Origin: Betaproteobacteria bacterium
GTDB lineage: Bacteria > Pseudomonadota > Gammaproteobacteria > Burkholderiales > SG8-41
DNA length: 6,439 nucleotides
Direction of reading: 5' to 3'
Assembly (NCBI GenBank): GCA_021414185.1
Contig: JAIOOZ010000217.1
Coordinates: 1 to 6,439 of the forward strand
Shown here: piece after piece, positions 1-5,292 of the stretch
How positions within the stretch are numbered: position 1 is the first letter of the stretch
Layout of the letters: each line of letters begins with the position of its first letter
Notes under the pieces: generated by a model
Databases searched by the model: none
Told to the model about the DNA's origin: nothing
The model's input: only the letters and a program-made list of their open reading frames with translations
Position numbers and translations under genes: made by a program

Positions 1-1
1 G

Positions 2-403
2 TGGGACAGCGAGATCGTGCCCATCAACCTGCGTCCGGGATTCGACAACATCCCGATGTGGGCGACGCGCAAACTGCCCGCCGAGACGACGGAAGAAGAT
101 CCGAACACGTGGGACCTCGGCACCAGCCTCGCCGGCGGCTCAGTATTCCGCTACGGCCGCTATGAGCCCAAGAACATTCCGCGCTGGCACAAGACCGATT
201 CCGTTGACTACGCGATCTGCCTGTCCGGCGAAATGTGGATGGAGATGGAAGACGGCGAAGTGCATCTGAAGCCCGGCGACGTGGTGATCCAGCGCGGCAC
301 GCTGCACAACTGGAACAACCGCGGCACCGAGCCCTGTGTGATGGCGTTCGTGCTGGTTGCAACGGAAGGCGCGAAGACGACCGGCTGGAACGAGAAACAC
401 TGA
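2..403 (+). CDS. Cupin-domain protein, 5' end outside window
   Basis: This is a small single-domain cupin (double-stranded beta-barrel). Counting from the GTG at 17 as residue 1, His58, Asp64 and Glu72 lie in a first cupin motif (HKTDSVDYAICLSGE) and His97 lies in a second (GDVVIQRGTLHNWNN); these are the likely metal ligands. The second motif has QRGT where classical cupins have a Pro-X-Gly turn, as many cupins of aromatic and organic-acid gene clusters do. The frame is open to the left edge (codons for W-D-S-E-I precede the GTG), and relatives are usually 150-180 residues, so the real start is probably upstream; an internal GTG start at 17 is the alternative. It ends in TGA at 401-403. The substrate cannot be told. 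It may be a sugar- or acid-binding regulator-like cupin or a small dioxygenase or isomerase. The following inverted repeat probably ends its transcript. Confidence 0.85.
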   Translation, partial: WDSEIVPINLRPGFDNIPMWATRKLPAETTEEDPNTWDLGTSLAGGSVFRYGRYEPKNIPRWHKTDSVDYAICLSGEMWMEMEDGEVHLKPGDVVIQRGTLHNWNNRGTEPCVMAFVLVATEGAKTTGWNEKH

Positions 404-432
404 CGAAGTGTCGCTGGAAGCAGCCTCAGATT

Positions 433-528
433 ATTCCCTCCCCTTCACGGGGAGGGCCAGGGTGGGGATGGGTGGCGCTTAATTTTGACCCACCCCCATC
501 CTAACCTTCCCCCTGAGGGGGAAGGAAT
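433..528. repeat. Bipartite inverted repeat (REP/BIME-like element)
   Basis: Two 41-nt units lie head to head: 433-473 and the reverse complement of 488-528. They match at 33 of 41 positions and are separated by 14 nt. Each unit is a perfect small hairpin followed by a G-rich tail. The left hairpin has an 8-bp stem (CCCTCCCC at 436-443 with GGGGAGGG at 449-456). The right hairpin has a 9-bp stem (CCTTCCCCC at 505-513 with GGGGGAAGG at 517-525). The tails read CCAGGGTGGGGATGGGT and, on the other strand, TTAGGATGGGGGTGGGT. Nested hairpins inside a larger palindrome, located between genes, fit a REP/BIME-type repeat. Copies elsewhere in the genome are expected from memory of similar elements but cannot be shown from this window. 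Confidence 0.8.
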
Positions 529-535
529 ATTTTTT
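505..535 (+). terminator. Probable intrinsic terminator after the cupin gene
   Basis: A perfect 9-bp GC-rich stem (505-513 with 517-525, loop TGA) is followed after AATA by six Ts (530-535), and a second T-run (539-544) lies just beyond. This is the layout of a Rho-independent terminator on the + strand. It uses the right half of the intergenic repeat, so the repeat seems to have been put to use as a terminator. The A-T gap between stem and T-run is slightly long for the classical model. Confidence 0.6.
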
Positions 536-629
536 GGATTTTTTGCAATAACCTTTAGTCGCTTTTGATCCCCGCGCGCGGGTAGACTTGGTGGAGCAAG
601 GCAATGCATGCGACTTGAGGAGAAGCAAG

Positions 630-1628
630 ATGACCGACATTCGCGACTCGACAGGCGGGAACGCCCGCATGCAGCGTGCCGGCCTGGTGATTCTTACTGC
701 CGTGGCAAGCGCTGATGTGGCAAGCCAGGCGCCTGCCTATCCGGCGAAACCGGTACGCCTGGTGGTGCCCTTCGCGCCCGGGGCCAGCAACGACACCCTG
801 TCGCGCGCCACCGCGCTGGTCATGGGGCCGATGCTCGGGCAGTTGTTCGTCGTCGACAACCGGCCCGGGGCGGGCGCGATGATAGGCGCCGAGCACGTCG
901 CGCGTTCGGACCCCGACGGCTACACCATACTGACGATACAAACATCATTCACGACGAACGCCGCGGTGCGCGCGAAGATGCCGTACGATGTGTTCAGTGA
1001 TTTCGCCTATATCGGCATCATGGCGAAAAGCCCGATGATCGTCGTCGTGCACCCTTCGATGCCGATCAGGTCGGTGAAGGAACTGGTGGCGCTCGCGCGC
1101 AAGCGCCCCGGCGAACTGAACTACGGCTCTTCCGGTACTGGTGGCAGCAATCACCTGACCACCGAGCTGTTCGCCAAGCTGGCCGGCATCAAAATCGTTC
1201 ACGTTCCCTACAAGAGCATAGGCCCCGCGCTCACCGAACTCATCGGCGGGCAGGTGGAAATGGTGATTACCACCCTGCCTTCGGCACTGGTGCAGGTGAA
1301 AGCGGGCCGGCTCAAGGCGCTGGGTGTCGCCAGCGCCCAGCGTTCGATTTTCGCCCCCGAGATCCCGACCATTACGGAAGGCGGCGTCTCTTACGTGAGC
1401 GAGCAGTTCTGGGGCCTCGCGGCGCCGGGCAAGACGCCGCCCGACATCGTCAACCGGCTCGCCGAAACCCTGCGTAAGGCGCTACAGGTGCCACAACTGA
1501 AGGAGCAATTCGCGCGCGAAGGCGGAGAAGTCGTGCCGATGACGCAGGAGGAGTTCGCGAAATTCGTGTTCGCCGACGTCAATCGCTGGCGGCAGATCGT
1601 GAAAGACATCGGGATGAAGCTGGAGTAA
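630..1628 (+). CDS. Bug/TctC-family tripartite tricarboxylate transporter substrate-binding protein
   Basis: This is a periplasmic binding protein of the TctC (Bug) family, 332 residues, the usual length. The ATG at 630 is chosen because GAGGAGA (617-623) sits 6 nt upstream; a TTG at 588 has no such site, and the in-frame ATG at 669 is also possible because a neat signal peptide starts there (MQRAGLVILTAVASADVASQ, cleavage near APA|YPAKP). Family hallmarks in order are YPAKPVRLVVPFAPGASND (37-55), VVDNRPGAGAMIGAE near 74-88 followed by DPDGYT, NYGSSGTGGSNHL (164-176) which in the family forms the carboxylate-binding loop, KAGRLKALGV (224-233), and the normal C-terminal run ending VKDIGMKLE. 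The ligand is probably a di- or tricarboxylate or another organic acid, but the sequence does not say which. No TctA/TctB membrane genes are adjacent, so it is an orphan binding protein. A GC palindrome (571-582) lies in its leader. I found only weak promoter-like hexamers between 541 and 571. Confidence 0.93.
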   Translation: MTDIRDSTGGNARMQRAGLVILTAVASADVASQAPAYPAKPVRLVVPFAPGASNDTLSRATALVMGPMLGQLFVVDNRPGAGAMIGAEHVARSDPDGYTILTIQTSFTTNAAVRAKMPYDVFSDFAYIGIMAKSPMIVVVHPSMPIRSVKELVALARKRPGELNYGSSGTGGSNHLTTELFAKLAGIKIVHVPYKSIGPALTELIGGQVEMVITTLPSALVQVKAGRLKALGVASAQRSIFAPEIPTITEGGVSYVSEQFWGLAAPGKTPPDIVNRLAETLRKALQVPQLKEQFAREGGEVVPMTQEEFAKFVFADVNRWRQIVKDIGMKLE

Positions 1629-2558
1629 CGGCCATTTCGCCGTTTCTTTTTTAACATGTTCGGCGAAACGCTCTGGCGTGCCGCCGACGGGTTCTATCCC
1701 CAGCGCGAGCCATTTGTCGCGGATCGCGGGCGTAGCGATCGCCTTGTTGATCTCGGCGTTGAGCCTCGCGACGACCGGGCCGGGCGTTCCCGCTGGCGCC
1801 ATGTAGCCGCCCCACGCAGTGATTTCGTAACCCGGCACACCCGCTTCGGCCACCGTCGGGATATCGGGTGCGAGCGGAATGCGCCGCGGGCCCGTCACGC
1901 CGAGCGCGCGCAAACGGCCCGCCGTGACGTGCGGCAGCACGGAGGTCACGTTGTCGGAAAGCAACTGCAGGCGGCCGCCGACGATTTCGGTGATGACCTG
2001 CTGCATGCCCTTGAACGGCACGTTCACCATGCGCGTGCCCGTCATCTGCTTGAGCAGTTCCATGCTGAGATTCATCGTGCTGCCGCTGCCGGTGGAGCCG
2101 AACATCAGCTGATCCGGGTTGCGCTTGGCGTAAGCAACCAGTTCGGTGATCGAATTCGCGGGCAGCGCCGGCGTGATGGCGATGACGTTAGGCGAGATGT
2201 TCGTCAGGACGATCATGCGGAAGTCCTTGTTCACATCGTAGGGAAGCTTCGCGAGCAGGCTCGGATTGGTGGCGAGCGGAAACGCGCCGTAGCCTATCGT
2301 ATAGCCGTCCGGTTGCGCCCTGGCCATTGCCTCGAAACCGATAGTGCTGCTCGCGCCCGGCCGGTTGTCGACGACGACCTGCTGCCCCAACTGCCTGCCG
2401 AGCTCATTGGCGACCAGCCGCGAGTTCGTATCCGGCTGTCCGCCGGCGGCGGAGGGCACGATCATGCGCAGTGGCCGTTCCGGGTAGGCAGCGAGCGCAT
2501 CGTGCGCCAGCACGCAGCCCATCAGGGCCACCAACAAAATCTTTGCTTCACATCTCAT
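1482..2558 (-). CDS. Bug/TctC-family substrate-binding protein with an aberrant antisense-derived C-terminal tail
   Basis: This is a second periplasmic TctC-type binding protein, convergent with the first. The start at 2558 is chosen because AAGGA (2570-2566) lies 7 nt upstream and a signal peptide follows at once (MRCEAKILLVALMG..., likely cleavage ALA|AYPERP); the open frame extends to 2651 without a better start. Family hallmarks are VVVDNRPGASSTIGFEAMA (61-79) with QPDGYT, FGSTGSGSTMNLSMELL (153-169), GRLRALGV (214-221) and ERFAEHVKKETAKW (296-309). Relatives continue about 12 more residues after this W (an A-K-V-V-K-x-x-x-I-x type ending) and stop. Here the frame instead runs for 49 residues (310-358, beginning PLLQLHPDVFHDL) across the antisense strand of the neighbouring gene and stops at 1484-1482. 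The protein is thus 358 residues against about 320-330 for the family. The native core is intact, so ligand binding may be kept. The loss of the ending suggests a small deletion at about 1629-1632. The ligand is unknown. Confidence 0.87.
   Translation of the reverse strand: MRCEAKILLVALMGCVLAHDALAAYPERPLRMIVPSAAGGQPDTNSRLVANELGRQLGQQVVVDNRPGASSTIGFEAMARAQPDGYTIGYGAFPLATNPSLLAKLPYDVNKDFRMIVLTNISPNVIAITPALPANSITELVAYAKRNPDQLMFGSTGSGSTMNLSMELLKQMTGTRMVNVPFKGMQQVITEIVGGRLQLLSDNVTSVLPHVTAGRLRALGVTGPRRIPLAPDIPTVAEAGVPGYEITAWGGYMAPAGTPGPVVARLNAEINKAIATPAIRDKWLALGIEPVGGTPERFAEHVKKETAKWPLLQLHPDVFHDLPPAIDVGEHEFRELLLRHRHDFSAFARELLLQLWHL
1627..1652 (+). terminator. Compact intrinsic terminator of the + strand binding-protein gene
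   Basis: AACGGC (1627-1632) can pair with GCCGTT (1639-1644) across a 6-nt loop, followed by TCTTTTTT (1645-1652). The stem begins inside the stop codon. The same bases also encode the KKETAKW segment of the opposing gene on the - strand, so the T-run is simply the complement of Lys-Lys-Glu codons. The stem is short (6 bp), so its strength is uncertain. Confidence 0.5.
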
Positions 2559-2734
2559 CGTTGCGTCCTTTGTTAAATGGTCTTTGCCGAATGCGCGCGT
2601 AACGGATCCAACGCCATTATCAGTTGAAATGCGGAGAGGCGCGAATGGCAACGATCGATAGAGCCAGGCGCTCCGGCGTGCTGCCCCAGGTCCGTCGTGG
2701 TCGCCAAACCCCGCTTTACCGAGGCCGCAGGTTG

Positions 2735-2748
2735 TTGATATGGATCAA
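2735..2748. promoter_or_regulatory. FNR/ANR-type box, perfect TTGAT-N4-ATCAA
   Basis: TTGATATGGATCAA matches the FNR/ANR consensus at all ten defined positions. FNR-type regulators carry an oxygen-labile 4Fe-4S cluster and usually activate from a site centred near -41.5. The site is intergenic and centred at 2741.5. A -10-like TAAACT at 2770-2775 puts a + strand start near 2782, which places the box at about -41, the class II position. No matching -10 exists in the - direction, so the likely target is the leader ORF and TPR-MFS-isomerase genes. Confidence 0.62.
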
Positions 2749-2769
2749 AACGGCGGCGTGGGCGTTCGC

Positions 2770-2775
2770 TAAACT
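2770..2775 (+). promoter_or_regulatory. Candidate -10 element of an FNR-dependent promoter
   Basis: TAAACT matches TATAAT at four of six positions and lies 21 nt downstream of the FNR-type box. This is the distance expected when the activator occupies the -35 region. The predicted transcription start is near 2782, giving a leader of about 66 nt to the small ORF and about 150 nt to the lipoprotein gene. It is weak taken alone; the support is its spacing from the box. Confidence 0.42.
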
Positions 2776-2805
2776 CCAAGCATTCCTGATGGTAGGCAAT
2801 AGGGG

Positions 2806-2833
2806 TGAGCAACCGGGAAAGCCCCGGCGCTCA
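2806..2833 (+). other. Leader RNA hairpin with a possible alternative pairing
   Basis: TGAGC (2806-2810) pairs with GCTCA (2829-2833), and CCGGG (2813-2817) pairs with CCCGG (2823-2827). This gives a two-part stem with a small internal bulge that ends exactly at the Shine-Dalgarno sequence of the leader ORF. An alternative is pairing of GGGAA-A-GC (2815-2822) with GCTTCCC (2840-2846), which would bridge over that ribosome site. I could not match it to a known riboswitch class. A regulatory role is inference. Confidence 0.35.
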
Positions 2834-2847
2834 GGAGGTGCTTCCCA

Positions 2848-2937
2848 ATGGAGAGATGGCGCCAACACATACAAAGGCCTGACAGACGCGGCAAATCGTT
2901 TGCCATTAACCCCGGGATACTATGTACGCTTTCATGA
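2848..2937 (+). CDS. Putative 29-residue leader peptide coupled to the TPR lipoprotein
   Basis: An ATG at 2848 lies 9 nt after AGGAGG (2833-2838), the best ribosome site in the window. It opens a 29-codon frame (MERWRQHIQRPDRRGKS..., ending CTLS) that stops with TGA at 2935-2937. The stop overlaps the ATG at 2934-2936 as ATGA, the classical arrangement for translational coupling, and that downstream ATG has no ribosome site of its own. The peptide is basic and shows no family resemblance. Its codons (AGA twice, AGG, ATA twice, CTA) are rare for this GC-rich genome. That argues either for a leader whose translation is meant to be slow or for a chance reading frame. No function is claimed beyond a possible translational control element. 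Confidence 0.42.
   Translation: MERWRQHIQRPDRRGKSFAINPGILCTLS
2890..2904. repeat. Perfect inverted repeat GGCAAA-TCG-TTTGCC
   Basis: Two 6-bp arms flank a 3-nt centre, placed 17-44 nt upstream of the candidate starts of the lipoprotein gene and inside the leader ORF. It could be a DNA operator or a small hairpin in the leader RNA. No T-run follows, so it is not a terminator. The sequence does not single out a regulator family. Confidence 0.4.
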
Positions 2938-3914
2938 AACACCTGCTGCTCGTGACGGCGTTTGCAGCATTGATCGCTGGCTGTACGCCGGCACGCGCGG
3001 CGGATGAGACTGCTGCTGCGTTGACCGCCGAGGCCGCGCGGATACTCGATGAATTCCCGGCAGCAGACGGGGCCTACAACGCGGCTGCGGAAAAGCTCCG
3101 CCAGGCGCTCGCACTGGACCCCGCCTATGCGAAAGCCTATGTGCAGGTGTGTCGGTTGCAAGTCACGGGCGGCCCGGAATTTGGACGGTTGTTCGCCGGC
3201 GTTGCGGCGGGGTCCGCCCAACGGGCGATCTTCAAGGCTATCGAGCTCGATCCCGGTAACGGCAACGCCTGGGTTCTGAGGGCGCATTTATTGGTCGACA
3301 TGCATCGATTGGCGGACGCGAAGCTTGCGCTGATCGAGGCCGCGAAACTCGGCGCCGACAGTTCATGGCTTGCGTTCAATTGGGCGGAAGTTTACGAAGA
3401 GGAAGGCAATCTCGCAGCCGCGGCGGAAAAATACCGTGAGGTGGTCGGGAATCCCGCCGCCAAAAAAGCGGCCTTGAGCCACGCGTTACAGCAATTGACC
3501 GTTTACTATGTCGCCAGGCATGACTGGGAACGAGCCGAACAGATGTTTCGTGACGCTGTCGCAATAAATCCCGCCGCCACCTGGTTACGCACGAGATATG
3601 CGGACGCATTGCTGCGGCACGGCCAGTTTTCAGCAGCGATTTTGCGCGCGCGCGAGACCCTGCAAATCAAGGACTACGCGGCGGCACGGCACGTGCTCGC
3701 GATCGCGTTGTATGGCCGCTGGGCGAACGCCGTCGTCAAGGACGAAAATCGCGAACACGCCCGGCCAGCTTACGACGAAGCGCATGCGCTCCTACCCGAT
3801 CTCAAGGCCGTTGCCGTCGAGGCCAATCAAAATGCGGAGACGCGCATCATCACCGAGGCGCTGATCCAGGAAGGGCTGGTCGCCAGGATTGAAGTTTTTC
3901 GCCGGCCCAACTAG
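2934..3914 (+). CDS. TPR-repeat lipoprotein, function unknown
   Basis: Starting at 2934 this is a 326-residue exported lipoprotein. The signal peptide is MKHLLLVTAFAALIAGC, with lipobox I-A-G-C and the lipidated Cys17; the residue after it is Thr, not Asp, so sorting to the outer membrane is expected. Several helix-turn-helix TPR-like repeats follow: about 51-76 (RQALALDPAYAKAY), 96-128 (FKAIELDPGNGNAW), 129-172 (AEVYEEEGNLAAAAEKY), 183-214 (DWERAEQMFRDAVAINP) and 217-262 (YADALLRHGQFSAAI). The C-terminus has no recognised domain. TPRs act as protein-binding scaffolds, and the partner is unknown. An in-frame ATG at 2922 (extra residues MYAF) with a GGGA only 4 nt upstream is the alternative start; 2934 is preferred because it forms ATGA with the stop of a leader ORF that has a strong ribosome site. 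The transporter gene begins 40 bp downstream on the same strand, so the two are probably co-transcribed. Confidence 0.85.
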   Translation: MKHLLLVTAFAALIAGCTPARAADETAAALTAEAARILDEFPAADGAYNAAAEKLRQALALDPAYAKAYVQVCRLQVTGGPEFGRLFAGVAAGSAQRAIFKAIELDPGNGNAWVLRAHLLVDMHRLADAKLALIEAAKLGADSSWLAFNWAEVYEEEGNLAAAAEKYREVVGNPAAKKAALSHALQQLTVYYVARHDWERAEQMFRDAVAINPAATWLRTRYADALLRHGQFSAAILRARETLQIKDYAAARHVLAIALYGRWANAVVKDENREHARPAYDEAHALLPDLKAVAVEANQNAETRIITEALIQEGLVARIEVFRRPN

Positions 3915-3954
3915 GGGGATCTATCCTGTATATCGCGCATTCCAGGAGCGGCCG

Positions 3955-5292
3955 ATGCGGCATCCTGGCAATGAACGTGGCACGGTTTGCACCTGGTCGA
4001 AAAATCCTGTGGTGATGCAATCCCGCGGCCTTGCCGCATTGAAGAATACTTTTCGCGCGCTTGCTGTCCGCGATTTTCGTTTGTATTTTCTCGGCCAGAG
4101 CGTGTCGCTGGTCGGCACCTGGGTGCAACAGATCGCGTTCGCATGGATCGCGTATCGCGTGACCGGCTCCGTATTCATGCTGGGGCTGATCGCTTTTTGC
4201 GGGCAGAGCCCGGCGCTGATACTGTCGCCGTTCAGCGCGGTGCTGACGCGCGGGTTGAGCCGGCGCGGCGTTCTGATCGTGATTCAGGTTATCCAGATGG
4301 CGTTGGCGGTTTTTCTCGGCACCGTAGTCTGGCTCGGCGTCGTTGCCCCCTGGATGCTGGTCGTGGCGTCGTTGATACTTGGATCGACGACGGCGATCGA
4401 GACGCCGGTGCGTCTGGCGTTCACGCCGTATATCGTGCACGATCGCGCGTTTCTCTCGAATGCCGTCGCGATCAATTCCGCCACCTTCAACGCCGCGCGG
4501 CTGGTCGGGCCGGCCGTGGCCGCCGTCATACTGGCGGCTTTCGGCGAAGCGGCCTGCTTTGCGATCAACGCACTTTCATATATCGGTCCGATCTATACGT
4601 TGCTGGCGATTAATCCGGCGCCGTCCGCGCGCGGCGAGGAAAAGAACTCGATCCGCGCCGGCGCCGGGTATGTGCGGCAGTTCGCGCCTGCGCGCTGGCT
4701 GCTCGCGACAGTCGTCGCGGCGAGCTTTTGTCTCGCGCCGTTCATGGCCTTCATGCCGGTCTATGCCAAAGACATCCTGCAGGGCGGCCCCGACACCCTG
4801 GGCATGCTGATGGCGGCCTACGGTTGTGGCGCGTTGCTTGCCGGGCTTTATCTCGCCGGCAGAGAGTCGGTGATAGGGCTGGGCGCCCGCTCGGTCGCAG
4901 GCTGCTTCGCCGCGGCGGTCGCGGCGCTTGCATTTGCCTTCAATCACATGCTGTGGGCGGCGTTGCTGCTCCTGCTCATCGGGGGCGGCGGAACGATCAT
5001 CGTGGTGACGTCGAGCAACATGCTGCTGCAGTCGCTCGTGCCGGACAATCTGCGCACGCAGGTGATGGCTTTCTACAGCATGTCTTTCAGCGGAATGCTG
5101 CCGCTGGCAAGCCTTGCGGAAGGCGCGCTCGCGCAGCGCATCGGCGTGGAGCCGGTATTCGTTCTCTCCGCAGCGTTGTTCGCCTGCATGGGCTACAGCC
5201 TCTATCGAAAACTGCCGGAACTGCGGGAAGCCTCGTATCCGGTGCTGCGCGAAAAAGGCTTGTTGCGTTCCCTCGAAACAAAGGAACATTGA
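3955..5292 (+). CDS. Major facilitator superfamily transporter (MFS_3 / EntS-like)
   Basis: This inner-membrane transporter has 445 residues and about 10-12 hydrophobic helices. The ATG at 3955 is chosen for AGGAG (3944-3948) 6 nt upstream; the frame is open to 3889, and an ATG at 4015 without a good ribosome site is the other option. Family similarity starts at residue 33 (FRALAVRDFRLYFLGQ, then VSLVGTWVQQIAF). The stretch 149-186 (ETPVRLAFTPYIV...LSNAVAINSATFNAARLVGP) is the signature of the MFS_3 group, which includes the enterobactin exporter EntS and many uncharacterised efflux proteins. In the loop after helix 2 the usual G-x-L-A-D-R-x-x-R-R motif is changed: residues 96-104 read VLTRGLSRR, without the Asp. 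A hydrophilic central loop lies at about 220-245. Its stop overlaps the next start by 1 nt. It most likely exports a small organic compound or siderophore-like molecule; the substrate is unknown. Confidence 0.9.
   Translation: MRHPGNERGTVCTWSKNPVVMQSRGLAALKNTFRALAVRDFRLYFLGQSVSLVGTWVQQIAFAWIAYRVTGSVFMLGLIAFCGQSPALILSPFSAVLTRGLSRRGVLIVIQVIQMALAVFLGTVVWLGVVAPWMLVVASLILGSTTAIETPVRLAFTPYIVHDRAFLSNAVAINSATFNAARLVGPAVAAVILAAFGEAACFAINALSYIGPIYTLLAINPAPSARGEEKNSIRAGAGYVRQFAPARWLLATVVAASFCLAPFMAFMPVYAKDILQGGPDTLGMLMAAYGCGALLAGLYLAGRESVIGLGARSVAGCFAAAVAALAFAFNHMLWAALLLLLIGGGGTIIVVTSSNMLLQSLVPDNLRTQVMAFYSMSFSGMLPLASLAEGALAQRIGVEPVFVLSAALFACMGYSLYRKLPELREASYPVLREKGLLRSLETKEH

Larger units (their letters stand above)
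2559..2847. other. Intergenic regulatory region between divergent genes
   Basis: About 290 bp separate the - strand binding-protein gene from the leader ORF of the + strand operon. I see no convincing protein gene in it: the open + frame from 2624 has no family resemblance and no good ribosome site. On the - strand a GATAAT (2621-2616) could be a -10 for the binding-protein gene, but there is no -35 at proper spacing. The right half holds the FNR-type box, its -10 and a leader hairpin, listed separately. Confidence 0.6.

Noticed and set aside
588..629. TTG start at 588 for the first binding protein
   Set aside because: No Shine-Dalgarno sequence precedes it, and it would add 14 hydrophilic residues before an otherwise normal export signal. 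The ATG at 630 has GAGGAGA at good spacing.
2519..2529. Lipobox-like L-M-G-C in the signal peptide of the - strand binding protein
   Set aside because: Met at the -2 position is atypical, a standard ALA|AYP cleavage site follows, and Bug proteins are normally soluble periplasmic proteins.
1656..2576. 306-residue open frame on the + strand
   Set aside because: It lies exactly antisense to the - strand TctC-type gene. Its product is Arg/His-rich low-complexity sequence, as expected for a GC-rich shadow frame, and shows no family motifs.
2806..2846. Known riboswitch (cobalamin, c-di-GMP, fluoride, guanidine types considered)
   Set aside because: The conserved core sequences of these classes, as I remember them, are not present. 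Only generic hairpins can be drawn.
2624..3007. 127-residue open + frame crossing the regulatory region
   Set aside because: It has no family resemblance and no good ribosome site, and it overlaps both the promoter elements and the start of the lipoprotein gene in another frame.
4728..5291. N-terminal extension of the isomerase frame inside the MFS gene
   Set aside because: The open frame upstream of 5292 is out-of-frame shadow of the transporter. The family's N-terminus and a good ribosome site place the start at 5292.
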